Shown here: in pieces, positions 33,801-45,774 of the stretch
Layout: every line of letters begins with the position of its first letter
Numbering within the stretch: the stretch's first letter is position 1
NCBI GenBank assembly: GCA_025890175.1
Contig: JANPYM010000010.1
Coordinates: 2,354,243-2,418,242 of the forward strand
From: Ciborinia camelliae
Taxonomy: Eukaryota; Ascomycota; Leotiomycetes; Helotiales; Sclerotiniaceae
Direction of reading: 5' to 3'
Length of the DNA stretch: 64,000 nt
Program-made: the position numbers and the translations under genes
The notes under the pieces: model-generated
Database searches by the model: none
What the model was told of the DNA's origin: nothing
What the model saw: only the letters and a program-made list of their open reading frames with translations

Positions 33801-35428
33801 TTACGTTGAATCCAATGAGAAGGTTAACCGATTGAATGTCCAACAAGAATCGAGTCAAAACGAGATTGCATTCCTTCGAGAAGAACAGGATGGAGATAAG
33901 ATTAAGATTGGTGATCTTGAAGCCGCAATTCGGAATTTGGAACATGGTCTTCAAGAAGAGCAAGAACGTGCTAGAGAGCTTGATGAACGTCTTGATGAGG
34001 AGAGGCATCAAAGAGAGGTTGTTGCTAATCAGGAAAAGCAAGAGATTCAACAATTTGTCAATGATCTTAATCGTGAAGCCACAACTGCCAAGGATGAAGC
34101 TAGAAGATTGAGAAAGAATCTTACCTCGAGGGAAGTTGAAGCTGCAGAATGGAAGCAAAGACTTATGGAACTTGAGAATAATCTCAGGGAAGCACTTGGT
34201 GATCTCAATGGTACCAGGTCAAGTCTATTAAATGTATGTTTGATCCATCTCATCTTTAGGTATGTATTAATCTGATGTGTAGTCCATCGCAAAACTTCAA
34301 CGAGAACTCGAAAATACCATTCGAGATCTAGACTCCAGCAAAGCCTCCCTTGCCGAAAAGGAACGTATGATCAAACAACGTGATGATCTCCTGGAATCTC
34401 ATGCCCTCGAATCCCGAAAACTAGCAGATATGTTAGACAAAGAACGACAAACTCATCGTCTCACCAAGAATCAATACGAGACTTCCCAAAAGACATCTTC
34501 TCATACTACTCGAACTCTTACCCAACAAGAATCTCGTGTACTTGAACTCGAAACATCTCGTCAACAAGATAGAAGGAAGATAGCTCAACTAGAGAATAAT
34601 TTCAAAGAACAACTTACTGAGAGGAATAATTTGTTGTTGGGCTTGTGGGGAAGGTTGTCCAGTCTTTGTGGAACAGATTGGTCTCACAACAACTCACTTA
34701 TCAATGGTCGTGCTTTACCATCTCTGGAAGCAGTATCAACAATGTTTCCGGGATTTTCAAAGAATCTTTTAGCTGCCGTCAAAACCATAGAGACTCTGGT
34801 TGGGGATTTCCGAGGAAGAGTGAAAGATTTGGATAGACGACTTTGGAAGGAATACTCGACATTGGAGAATCGATTCGAGATGCAGACTAAGAAGTTGGAC
34901 AGGTTAGAGACGATAGCTAGGAGTGCTGTTCCACTTGGTAGTATGGATAGTAGGGCGGAAGTTGTTAAACTGAAAGACCTAAATCGCAGTCTCAAAACAG
35001 AAATTTCAACCTTGAAAGCGGCAAACGAAGTTCGAACTGGTCTTTATGAAGCATCAACCTCTCCTTCACCATCCGTTCCTACTGGTCCCCGTCGCAGGAT
35101 TGATAACTCAAGAACATCCACAATGACTCGACACTCTTCTGCATCTACCAATGATACCATTGTACGTGCCGAACCTACCCGTTCTGGTGCAACTTCTAGT
35201 GCCATGACAAGATTAGAAGGGGAAGAGGAATATAAACCAGATCTACGTTGGCAAGTCAGGCTACAGGAGTTGGAATATAAATTAAAAGCGGAAAGAGAAG
35301 CTAGGAAGTTGGACAGAACAAGTGCGGCTCAACGATTGAGGGAGAAAGATAGGGAGAATAAGGAACTTATGGAGCAGATGGAAAGAGGTAGAGCTCGAGA
35401 GGGGAGAAATAATGGATCGAGTAAATGA
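30844..35428 (+). CDS. apsB: microtubule organiser Mto1 / ApsB orthologue (Cnn_1N domain, coiled coil)
   Basis: Exons 30844-34233 and 34283-35428 (49-nt GTATGT...GTAG intron, phase 0) encode 1,511 residues. Residues 1-450 are serine/threonine-rich and disordered. About 465-550 is a centrosomin motif 1 (Cnn_1N), with LTLKEQSSTIERLSKENFDL and KLKVMFLSDRLDKLS, the site that recruits the gamma-tubulin complex. About 550-1,230 is near-continuous coiled coil. About 1,250-1,355 matches the Mto2-binding region (LLLGLWGRLSSLCGTDWSHN, then FPGFSKNLLAAVKTIETLVG). The C-terminal tail is basic and serine-rich with a final coiled coil (about 1,450-1,500). Orthologues nucleate microtubules at spindle-pole-body outer plaques, septa and cytoplasmic sites and affect nuclear positioning. 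The frame offers a GTG before this ATG, so MAERDDFN is the start chosen. Confidence 0.9.
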
Positions 35429-38400
35429 GGGAATTGCTAGGTGCTAGATTTGGGTTGTTCAGATGGATGGATGGATGAGATCCATAAGATGCATGGATTA
35501 TAGGCGTAGAAGATTTGTAATGGGAATTCGAATGGAATTGGGGTTGAGAATGTAGGATTAAGTGGGAGATGGAGATGGGAGATGGGAGATGGTGGTATAA
35601 ATGGGCTGGCAGGCGTTGTTCAACTTGGGCGTGAAAAATCCTGGCGCAGATCATGGCATGGTATGGCGTTGTGGGGAATGGGAATTGATTGATATATTTA
35701 TAGGATGGATGGATGGATGCATGGGATCTTGATATCGGTCGATGAATCTTCATTCACCGGGACCAGAAGATTTTTCCTTTCCCTTCCCCATAGTAGAGCA
35801 GAGCGATAGTGGAGTGGAGTGAGTGAGTGGGTACATATATGGATGTAGATTCATTTCATGAAACGCTTTCAAATGTCAATCTTTCATCAATCATCAATCG
35901 TCAATCGTACCTCGTACCTCGTTTATTTAATCATTACTATAAGGTACCTAGAGAAGAAGAGGAAGAAGATGAAGAAGGATCGATAGTTTTTATGAGTGCA
36001 TTGAGGGTTGTGTGGTTGTGTTGTTGTGAGTGGGCAAGTGAGTGTTTTGTTGTGAGGGTTGTGGGTGAAGTGGAGCTGCTGGGTGTGAGGATGGAAGGGG
36101 GAAGGGGGGTGTTGGACGGGAGCGGAGGATAGGATAAGATATAGAAGAATGAGGAAAGGGACGTGAGAAATCAATTAAAGATCTCAAGCTCAAGCTCAAG
36201 CTTAAGTTTACATAGTCAGGGGAAGGGAAGGAAAGGAAAGGAAAGGAAAGATATATATTATTTATTTTATATTCTTTATATACTTCATATATTTAGGTAT
36301 TTAGACGTGTAACCCTCGGTACTTTCATCTCATCATTCATTGATTTTGACCTATCTTACCTAGGCGGGGTGAACGGATAGATAAGGAGAGGAGAGGAGAA
36401 GAGAAGAGAAGAGGTAAGAAGTAAATAAATCTAATTTAAATCGAAACACATTGTATATTAACTCGAACCCGAATCCGAATTCGGGGACCACATAAGGTAA
36501 ATGAAAGAAAGGGAATGGAATGGAAGTTCCGAGGACGGAATATGGAGTATGGAGGAAGGGGGAAGGGGGAAGGAAGTGGTGTTACATCAAATGTAACCTA
36601 TATGCAGGTGCCCATTCAATCCTCATCCTCATTCTCATCCTCATCTCGGCTTCTATTCATTCATCAAAATCCCATGTAACCCTCCCTTGTCCATCCATAC
36701 ATGTATGTAGGTGCATCCGTCCGCCCGCCCATGATATATGATGATGAATTGAAGCCTAGATGGTACGGTACGGTATATAATGAATAGGTGGGTAAATCAA
36801 TACCTATATTCTTACCCAACCCGAGCTTACTCGATATGACTCGACCTGACCTGACCCGAGCCGTACGTGAGATTTTGTGTTGTGTTGTGTGATTTTGTGT
36901 CAGTTATATAGGTATGGATGGGTTTATATAGGTATGATTAGTAGCCAGCCCTGGGTATGAAAAGGAAGAGTCTGGTAGAAGAGTTCGGGTAGAATATTGA
37001 AGCGGGAGTCATCATTTATGGTGGCTCGAGTGGCTTGAGTGGCTTTTGAATTGGCTTGATGGGGGAAATGGGGGGAAATGGACGGTGGATTATGTAACTA
37101 ATTATTGGTTCCAACCAATAATTAGTAGGTTTTATGGGAAAGATGAAACGCTCGCCCATATACCTAGAACATCAATGGAAGCTGGAGAACAAGTATATGG
37201 AGACCATCTCGAAATTGTACCGTGGTCGGACTAGAAGGGCAAATACGGGGAGGAAGCAAGCAATAGATAATGATGGGAAGAGAAGAGACGGGATTGAATG
37301 ATTAATTACTATCATTATATTATTATATTGTTCCAAACACAATTAAGATTATATAAGATTATATAATTAATTCATATTGATAGGTATTAACCTCACAAAC
37401 CTGAAACCACCAAACAAAACCCCCGCCCGTTTTTATTATCTGGCCCCCTGCATTGGTCTGGCACTACCTACCTAAGGTATGATGGGACCGTCGGGATGGG
37501 ACTTTCACTTCGGCGACTCTTTCAAGGTCGCTGTCATAGAGAAGCAAGAAGTGAAAAAATATCATCCCATCCAATTCAATACGGTATTCTAATATGAGAC
37601 CTATGGGTATTATTACGGTATGAGTACTCAATTGATCAAGTACGGTACCGGTAGATTGATTGATGCTGATATTGATATTGATATTGATATTGGTTTCATT
37701 TCATTTCATTTCATTTATGCATGATCCCATCGATTCAATTCCATCGATTCCATACCTACCATTATTATGTCCCACGACCAAAAGACCAACAACTACCTAG
37801 TATCGGTACTACACAATCTGCACAACATGAATCTGTACAATCCAATCTGGACCCGGTACCTATGATTTATGATGATATCCATGGATTCCAGGTTTCTATA
37901 TTTCCCTTCCCTACTACCGCTCCCTCTCTCCCTTGGATAAGTTGGATGATCTCTTTTGATCGTTTTTCCCCTGATCTACCATGTGGACAAGGACCATACC
38001 CATACCCATGGACTAGTCAAACTTTCTCTAATAAGATTTTCCCGTCCCGTCCCGTCATTGACCCCACCCCACCCCACCCTGGTACCTACCCGCTTCATAG
38101 GTATCAAATCAACCAACCACTGGCAACGCAGCATTGATCTCATCATCAAGTCACACCACATCTCACATCTCGATTCTCCATCTCCATCTTCATCTTCATC
38201 TTCTTGGCATCTACTCCCTTTGAAAGCTTGAAAGCTTCTTTTCCTTTACTTTATTCTCCGTACAATACAATACAATCCATCGACTAGATATCTACAATTT
38301 TGGTCACGAAAGTACTGAACCTACAGCTTCTAATCTTCCCATCACTGCTATCGGTACGGTACTTCTTCTCCTTCTCCTATAACGTGACTTACGCGACGGA

Positions 38401-39500
38401 ACGACCAATTCTTCTCTTCTTTTCTCCTCTCCTCTCCTCTCCTCTTCTCCGCCTTTTCCAATACGGTTCTCCATCATTCATCATTCATCATATACCGGTA
38501 TCATACATGTTCGGAAAACTGTATATCTTACCTGCATCTGAATCAATTCCAATGCACTTCAGTTTCTGATGAAATAATTGGGTTTCTTCCGTGTGATTTA
38601 TATGAATGTGCATCGGATCTCTTCTAATAATAACTGAGAGTCGGTCACATATCGGTATCGTATCATATCATATCATGGTATTCACTCACGACTATCAAGG
38701 AATCCTTACTACGTGAGGACAATCTTATTACTCATTTAACCCTCTTACTCTCATTACCTGTGAAGGAAGGAATCTTTACGGTTACTATACCGGTACCTTC
38801 ATTTACATTCATTTATTGACCATCTCAATATCTCATTACCGTATCTCATCAGTCTGTAACTCTTCCTCTTATATCTCTCCACTTTCCTGGACCTGGACCT
38901 GGATCTGGACCTATCGACTTGGTACCGTTCCTTTCCTTTTCTTTTTTCACCCCAGAAACGAACGAACAAACAAACGAACCGAAAGTAACGAATCGATACC
39001 CATCCATCATTCAACCTTATAGATCTTATGAAGACTTTCCTGATCTCTCAATCTAGTACATTCGATACTGGATCTGGATAATACAATACCTTTCAATTCT
39101 ACCTACCTTCATTTCACAGCTTTCTCCATTTGATTTGATCTGATCTTCTTTCTTTCTTTTCGGTATTTGATACAAACAAATAAATGCATCTTTTTCGATC
39201 GTTCTTTCCTAGAGACCTATCTACCACCTCTTTGACTCGCATCTTTTTCAACTTCAGTTAGATTTCCATTCAATCTACCACTTTGACTCCCATCTTTTCC
39301 AACTTCAGTTAGACTTCCACCCTACCCGTCCCGCTCGTAACACGATCTCATAGCTTCGGGTCGACACGAGTTGCCATATTCGTGGTCTAAATTACACATT
39401 CAACTTTCATATCGTCATCTCAAGGATTTCCAATCTCGGCGTCATTTGTCATCTTTACCTTCATTTCCCTCCTTTTCCGCTTCAAATCAATCATTCAAGA
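35429..39500. other. 4-kb intergenic rich in microsatellites
   Basis: No supported gene. Simple repeats include GGATGGAT runs (about 35462-35475, 35702-35717), (GGAAA)n at 36222-36249, (GATATT)n at about 37668-37691, (TTTCA)n at 37693-37716 and CTCCTCTCC runs near 38425-38450. A near-perfect palindrome around a CCAAT box is at 37098-37125 (listed separately). The last 500 bp before the GT90 start are pyrimidine-rich and probably its 5' UTR and promoter. Confidence 0.55.
37098..37125. promoter_or_regulatory. 28-bp near-perfect palindrome with back-to-back CCAAT boxes
   Basis: Arms of 13 bp (37098-37110 and 37113-37125) are exact reverse complements around a CC spacer, with core ATTGGTTCCAACCAAT. 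Both strands therefore show a CCAAT box, the core bound by the fungal HAP/CBC complex. It lies 2.4 kb upstream of the GT90 gene and 1.7 kb past Mto1, so a role for either is uncertain. Confidence 0.55.
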
Positions 39501-41480
39501 ATGCCAATATCTTCGCCTATCCTCATGGCTTATCCAGGTCCACCTCGAAGGGCTGGAGGCTTCATTCGATATATACTCGGCGCACTTGGAATCCTCCTAT
39601 TGGTATTCTACTTTAAGAGCTCGGCTGAATCGACAACATTTGAAAGTTATATGACTCCGGCAGTACCTGATACTTCCACAACAAAATATTCAACGACCCC
39701 TTATTCAGATCCTCCTTCCAACCACGAATTACCTATTTCCAATCCAAATCCAAAACAAGACCACCCAATCAATACCCTGATCGCAAATGCAGAAAAGATT
39801 TACCAAGAACTATTACAAAAGGAAAGCCATGATGTTAAGGCTGCCGCTGCAGAATATCGGAAACGAAGAGGAAGACACCCACCACCTGGATTTGATGCAT
39901 GGTTTAAGTTCGCCCAAGAAAATAATGCCGTTATGGTGGAGGATTTCTTCGATCAAATATATCATGATCTGGGTCCATATTGGGGAGTCAATCCGGCGAA
40001 AATGCGAAAACAAGCCAGAGATGCTGGTATGATTATTAGTATTCGAAATGGAAAGGCAAAGGCGGAAAGTGATTGGTTCTGGACACAAATTTGGTTGCAA
40101 TTGATTGGAACGATAGAAAAATATTTGCCAGATATGGATATCCCACTCAATGCTATGGATGAGCCAAGAATGGTTGCTGGATGGGAATTGATCAATAAAC
40201 ATATGGAGGTTGAGAGGGCTACGAGGAAACTAGCGGATGTCAGTGTAGTATCTGAAGATTATGGAAGTTTACCTGGTCCAAGACATTCCGGAGATGGAGA
40301 GGAAGAACCACCTCAAATAGAATGGGAGCAGTCGGGTATGTGTGAGGTATTGATTCAATTGGGAATTAAATGACTGACATTGATAGGTCCATATTGGAAA
40401 ATTGCGGCAAGAGGTTGTCATCCAGATAGTCTTGCACGTAAAGCTGAAGTTATGACGGACTTTTCGAAAACCCCTTCGATTTCCATGGGACATTCTTCTT
40501 TACATACTTACAAGGGTTATGTTTCGAATTATAGTCTATCGGCCGATTTTTGTCATCAACCAGATTTACAATCCCTTCATGGAATGATGATTAATCCTTT
40601 AACCATTTCTTCCACGAAGGAATTATTTCCTCTTTTCGGTGGTTCCAAACTTTCAACAAATAATGAAATCTTATTACCTGCTCCGATGTATTGGGCAAGA
40701 GAGGAGAGATTTTCTGGGGGTGATGATCATGGAGGTCCTTGGCATGAGAAGTTGAATAAAGTCATCTGGAGAGGTGTTGCAACTGGAGGACGAAACAAGG
40801 AAGATAATTGGAAAGGTTTTCAACGACATCGATTCGTCTCCATGACAAATCATACATCAGTTTCTCGAGCTGAATCTTGGGAATCAATTCCGCCAAATTT
40901 CGCCCTTCCTACCTCTATTTATAACATTGGTTCACAACAAGAGAATAAACTTGGAGAATGGATTGAGGAATGGTCAGATGTTGGATTCATTGATTTGATG
41001 TGTAGTGAGGATCGAGAGGATGGAACATGCCCTTATACTGATCCTTACTTTTCTATCAAGAAAGGTCAAAAGATGTCTGAACAATTCAACAGTAAATACA
41101 TTCCTGATATTGATGGAAATTCTTTCTCTGGACGTTATCATGGTTTCTTGCTCTCTACTTCATTACCGATTAAAGCCACCATCTTTCGAGAATGGCATGA
41201 CTCACGTTTAATTCCATGGAAACATTTTGTCCCAATGGATAACCGTTACATGGACTTTTATGGTATCATTCAATATTTTTTGGGATATGAAGGGGAGAAT
41301 TTCAGGATCGAAGGTCATGATGAGGAAGCTCAGAAGATAGCAATGTCTGGTCAAGCATGGGCCAACAAGGTTTTGAGGAAAGAGGATATGCAAATTTATG
41401 TGTTGAGATTGTTGTTGGAGTATGCAAGAGTTTCTCACGATAATAGATCAAATCTGGGATTCGTCAAGGATTTGAGGTGA
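39501..41480 (+). CDS. GT90 (CAP10-like) glycosyltransferase, type II membrane protein
   Basis: Exons 39501-40335 and 40387-41480 (51-nt GTATGT...ATAG intron) encode 642 residues. A short cytosolic N-terminus is followed by one transmembrane anchor (about 23-40, IRYILGALGILLLVFYF) and a Pro/Ser-rich stem, so the catalytic part should face the Golgi lumen. Residues about 270-630 match the CAP10/GT90 family: GPYWKIAARGCHPDS, MYWAREERFSGG, NKVIWRGVATGGRN, HRFVSMTNHT, then KYIPDIDGNSFSGRYHGFLL and WKHFVPMDNRYMDFYGIIQY. Relatives are cryptococcal Cap10/Cxt1 xylosyltransferases and animal O-glucosyltransferases. The acceptor here is unknown. The C-terminal 99 codons are repeated after the assembly gap. 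Confidence 0.92.
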
Positions 41481-42917
41481 GGTGAAGTGATTTTTGTTTT
41501 GTTTTCTTTTCTGTTGATATCTTTGCGCATCTTCCCTAGTTTGGTTTGGCGTTGCAATGATATAGTGGTGGCTGGTTGGCTGGCTTGCTGGTTTATTTCT
41601 TTCTTTCTTTCGGGTGTTTTGGGGAAAGGGATCATAAGGGTTTGATTGATTGAATGGTTGCTTATTTACTTGTTTATGAATTTCAAGTGAGCGTGGTGTT
41701 TAAAGCGGGTGGATGGATGGATTGGTGGATGGATGGATTGATGGCGTAATGGATCGGTCTAATGAAAATGGAATGAAATTGAATGGAATGGAAAAGTCAA
41801 GATTTGACTGTAGGGTCGGGTCTCACAACTAGGTCCTGAGCAAAAGGGGCGTTTTTGTTTTTGTTTTTGTGTTTTGTGTTTTGTAGTGTTTTTTTTTCTT
41901 TTGAAGGTTAAGGGGTTAGAGGGTTGAGGGTTGCTTGGTTACTAGACCATGGATAGAGGAATGTAATGGAATGGAATACATTCTATTCTATTTTATGCAT
42001 ATGGAGATAAAGACAGATAGCTAAAGTGGAAAGTGATAGAGGGAATGGAGTGGAGGGGGGGGGTGGGTGATTTCTTTGTCTGGCTTTTGGCTTTGTCTGG
42101 CTTGACTGACTTGAGCATAAGTAAATATTTCTTTGTTTCTTTGTTTGTACATATACCCCCTGGAGCTGGGCCGGGCCGCAATAGATACTAGGTAGTTAGA
42201 GGAGATAGAAGAGATGGTAGGAGATGGTAGGGGGTTAGGTGAATATGAATATAATTATAAATTAGATTCAATGCGTTTATGAATGGATGGAGGATGGATG
42301 GATGAGTGGTTGGATTTGAATGTGTAATGTGGTTAATGCACATTTTTGCATGTATCTATGTATCCATGTGGGACGTAAAGGGGGGGGAGATATGGATGTG
42401 CATTTGATGTCCTGTGCTGTGTTATTGAGTATCACCATATTTTGACGGCTTGTGGGCTTAAGGGCTTAAGGGCTTAAGGGATTCATCTTGTTGGATTGGA
42501 TTGGGATGAATTGGAAGGTAAGGAGAGGGGGGAGGGGAGAGGGGGAAGAAAGATGTACGTGTGGGGAGTGGAGGGGATAACCCGTACCCTACCCGGGCTA
42601 CCCGCGGGTATATATCATGTGATCGTCTAATGCTATCGTCTAAAGTTGAAGCTATTCCCAACTCTCCAACTCTATATTTACTTTCCATCCCTCAAATGCT
42701 AACCCTAACCCTACCCCAAAATCTGAAAGCCCTTTTTTTTTCCACTTCACTTCCCTAATGCTAATCCTAACCCTACCCCAAAATCTAAAAGTCCTTCCAT
42801 CTTTTCCACTCCCCCCCCCCGCCTTCAAACTTTGGACGATTATATTCAACGATCACATGATATATACCCGCGGGTACCCCGAGCACCCGAAGCATTTCAC
42901 AGGGTGCCCTGTAAAGG
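41182..42917 (+). repeat. left copy of a 1.74-kb duplicated segment
   Basis: Runs from inside the last exon of the GT90 gene to the first N of the gap. It is the same sequence as 42928-44662, base for base as far as I can compare, except for a G-run of nine here (about 42055-42063) against eight there. Confidence 0.9.
42601..42874. mobile_element. foldback/MITE-like element with 26-bp perfect inverted ends
   Basis: Positions 42601-42626 and 42849-42874 are exact reverse complements. Homology continues inward, imperfectly, for about 25-30 bp and outward for about 10 bp. The interior (about 220 bp) has no coding capacity and carries two copies of a 50-60-bp unit containing CTAACCCTA-type telomere-like motifs, with polypyrimidine runs. 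I find no clear target-site duplication. The same element recurs at 44346-44619 in the duplicated segment. Confidence 0.65.
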
Positions 42918-42927
42918 NNNNNNNNNN
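42918..42927. other. assembly gap (10 N)
   Basis: Ten N bases. The sequence to the right restarts at a point already present 1.74 kb to the left, so the gap size is nominal and the flanking contig ends overlap. Confidence 0.98.
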
Positions 42928-44662
42928 TCTTTCGAGAATGGCATGACTCACGTTTAATTCCATGGAAACATTTTGTCCCAATGGATAACCGTTACATGGA
43001 CTTTTATGGTATCATTCAATATTTTTTGGGATATGAAGGGGAGAATTTCAGGATCGAAGGTCATGATGAGGAAGCTCAGAAGATAGCAATGTCTGGTCAA
43101 GCATGGGCCAACAAGGTTTTGAGGAAAGAGGATATGCAAATTTATGTGTTGAGATTGTTGTTGGAGTATGCAAGAGTTTCTCACGATAATAGATCAAATC
43201 TGGGATTCGTCAAGGATTTGAGGTGAGGTGAAGTGATTTTTGTTTTGTTTTCTTTTCTGTTGATATCTTTGCGCATCTTCCCTAGTTTGGTTTGGCGTTG
43301 CAATGATATAGTGGTGGCTGGTTGGCTGGCTTGCTGGTTTATTTCTTTCTTTCTTTCGGGTGTTTTGGGGAAAGGGATCATAAGGGTTTGATTGATTGAA
43401 TGGTTGCTTATTTACTTGTTTATGAATTTCAAGTGAGCGTGGTGTTTAAAGCGGGTGGATGGATGGATTGGTGGATGGATGGATTGATGGCGTAATGGAT
43501 CGGTCTAATGAAAATGGAATGAAATTGAATGGAATGGAAAAGTCAAGATTTGACTGTAGGGTCGGGTCTCACAACTAGGTCCTGAGCAAAAGGGGCGTTT
43601 TTGTTTTTGTTTTTGTGTTTTGTGTTTTGTAGTGTTTTTTTTTCTTTTGAAGGTTAAGGGGTTAGAGGGTTGAGGGTTGCTTGGTTACTAGACCATGGAT
43701 AGAGGAATGTAATGGAATGGAATACATTCTATTCTATTTTATGCATATGGAGATAAAGACAGATAGCTAAAGTGGAAAGTGATAGAGGGAATGGAGTGGA
43801 GGGGGGGGTGGGTGATTTCTTTGTCTGGCTTTTGGCTTTGTCTGGCTTGACTGACTTGAGCATAAGTAAATATTTCTTTGTTTCTTTGTTTGTACATATA
43901 CCCCCTGGAGCTGGGCCGGGCCGCAATAGATACTAGGTAGTTAGAGGAGATAGAAGAGATGGTAGGAGATGGTAGGGGGTTAGGTGAATATGAATATAAT
44001 TATAAATTAGATTCAATGCGTTTATGAATGGATGGAGGATGGATGGATGAGTGGTTGGATTTGAATGTGTAATGTGGTTAATGCACATTTTTGCATGTAT
44101 CTATGTATCCATGTGGGACGTAAAGGGGGGGGAGATATGGATGTGCATTTGATGTCCTGTGCTGTGTTATTGAGTATCACCATATTTTGACGGCTTGTGG
44201 GCTTAAGGGCTTAAGGGCTTAAGGGATTCATCTTGTTGGATTGGATTGGGATGAATTGGAAGGTAAGGAGAGGGGGGAGGGGAGAGGGGGAAGAAAGATG
44301 TACGTGTGGGGAGTGGAGGGGATAACCCGTACCCTACCCGGGCTACCCGCGGGTATATATCATGTGATCGTCTAATGCTATCGTCTAAAGTTGAAGCTAT
44401 TCCCAACTCTCCAACTCTATATTTACTTTCCATCCCTCAAATGCTAACCCTAACCCTACCCCAAAATCTGAAAGCCCTTTTTTTTTCCACTTCACTTCCC
44501 TAATGCTAATCCTAACCCTACCCCAAAATCTAAAAGTCCTTCCATCTTTTCCACTCCCCCCCCCCGCCTTCAAACTTTGGACGATTATATTCAACGATCA
44601 CATGATATATACCCGCGGGTACCCCGAGCACCCGAAGCATTTCACAGGGTGCCCTGTAAAGG
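42928..44662 (+). repeat. right copy of the duplicated segment, with 3' fragment of the GT90 gene
   Basis: Repeats 41182-42917. Positions 42928-43226 contain the final codons of GT90 (through LGFVKDLR and the stop) without the rest of the gene. This should not be annotated as a second gene. After 44662 the sequence is unique and continues rightward. Confidence 0.9.
44346..44619. mobile_element. second copy of the foldback/MITE-like element
   Basis: Identical to 42601-42874, with arms at 44346-44371 and 44594-44619. Most likely the same genomic element counted twice because of the unmerged contig overlap. Confidence 0.6.
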
Positions 44663-45543
44663 GGAAGAAGGGTGGTTTACCCGCCGGGTTTTACCCCGGG
44701 TGTACCCTACCCTTTGCCCAACCCTGGGGATGGGGATCGGATTGGATTGGATTTGATTGGATTGGATTTTGCGAGGGTTTTTGTGATGGCGAGGGGGTGA
44801 GGGAATGATATGATATGATATGATGGTATTAAATTATAAGCAGGAGGAAGGAGGGAGGAGGGAGGAGGAAGGGAGGAGGGAGGAGGGAGAAGAGAAAAAA
44901 GAGGAGGGAAGGAAGTTGAGGGGGGAAGTGAAAAGGATGAATGGGAATCACTGGGTGGAATCAGTGGATAGGGAATGAGGGAATGGGGAAATACATCGGG
45001 ACTCGAGGGGAGTGGGAATAGAGTAGCACTGAGACTGGTATTATTTGGAATATGGATTATGTGATGAATCAGAAGCCGAATAGGCAGGTAAGTGGTTAAT
45101 TGTATCGGGTGAAATCGGGGTGCAGGGGGGATATTATCGATGGATGGAAGTGAACCGAGGATTTGGCCTAGTTATTTGGTGGTACATGGGATGGAATGGC
45201 ATGGGATGTCATAGCAGCACACTACAGTACGCACATTTTGAATATGTTATCAAGTGTGATATCAATTGATTGATGTTTAATGTTTAGTAAGTCCCTCGGT
45301 AGGTAGGTAGCTGGAGCTTCCAGGTATGGATGGTACTTCTATGATTGGTTCATCTTGATGCACGGAGCTTTAAGGTTAAGTCACTCATTCATTGACCGAT
45401 AGATAGGTGGATATATCTTGAATTCATTGTGGCAAGCTTTAGTCATATTAGATTGTGGTTTGTTGAGGAAAGGAAAGGAAAGGAAAGAAGGGGAGGAGGA
45501 AAGAAGGAGTATCCAAACCCCCTGCCTTAATTTGAGAATTTCG
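44663..45543. other. intergenic, purine-rich
   Basis: GATTGGATTG repeats (about 44738-44766), TGATA repeats (about 44807-44823) and a GGAGGAGGGAGG-type purine tract (about 44843-44910). A (GGAAA)n run lies at about 45469-45489. No gene recognised. Confidence 0.5.
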
Positions 45544-45774
45544 ATGGATGAGTTCATACGACAGACCAATAAGCAGTATGAGAATTGGCACGCGCTATCC
45601 GATAGTCAACAAGCAGAATGCTTTTTTCCAACTCTTCCTCTCTTAAGTAATGGTTTGAAAGGAGATAAAACGGTTATCAATTGGATTAGACAAGTGGTGG
45701 TTTGGGTGGAGCATTCTAATGATTATGCGAGTGCGATGCAGAAGATTTTAGATGGGCAACTGGAGGTTTTTTAG
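45544..45774 (+). CDS. short hypothetical ORF, 76 residues
   Basis: Starts MDEFIRQTNKQYENWHALSD and ends QKILDGQLEVF. Composition is coding-like, amphipathic and helical with three tryptophans, but I recognise no family. It lies at the border of the AT-rich subtelomere and could be a gene fragment. The upstream in-frame extension has no ATG. Weak support. Confidence 0.3.
   Translation: MDEFIRQTNKQYENWHALSDSQQAECFFPTLPLLSNGLKGDKTVINWIRQVVVWVEHSNDYASAMQKILDGQLEVF

Noticed and set aside
33547..34158. 203-codon minus-strand hydrophobic frame
   Set aside because: Antisense of the Mto1 coiled coil; Glu/Lys codons reversed give Phe/Leu, so the apparent membrane protein is spurious.
42680..42785. 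Interstitial telomere or former chromosome end
   Set aside because: Only two or three CCCTAA units per copy inside a foldback element; too short to be called an interstitial telomere.
42928..43226. Second GT90 C-terminal coding fragment
   Set aside because: It is the same sequence as 41182-41480 repeated after the N gap; treated as assembly overlap, not a gene.
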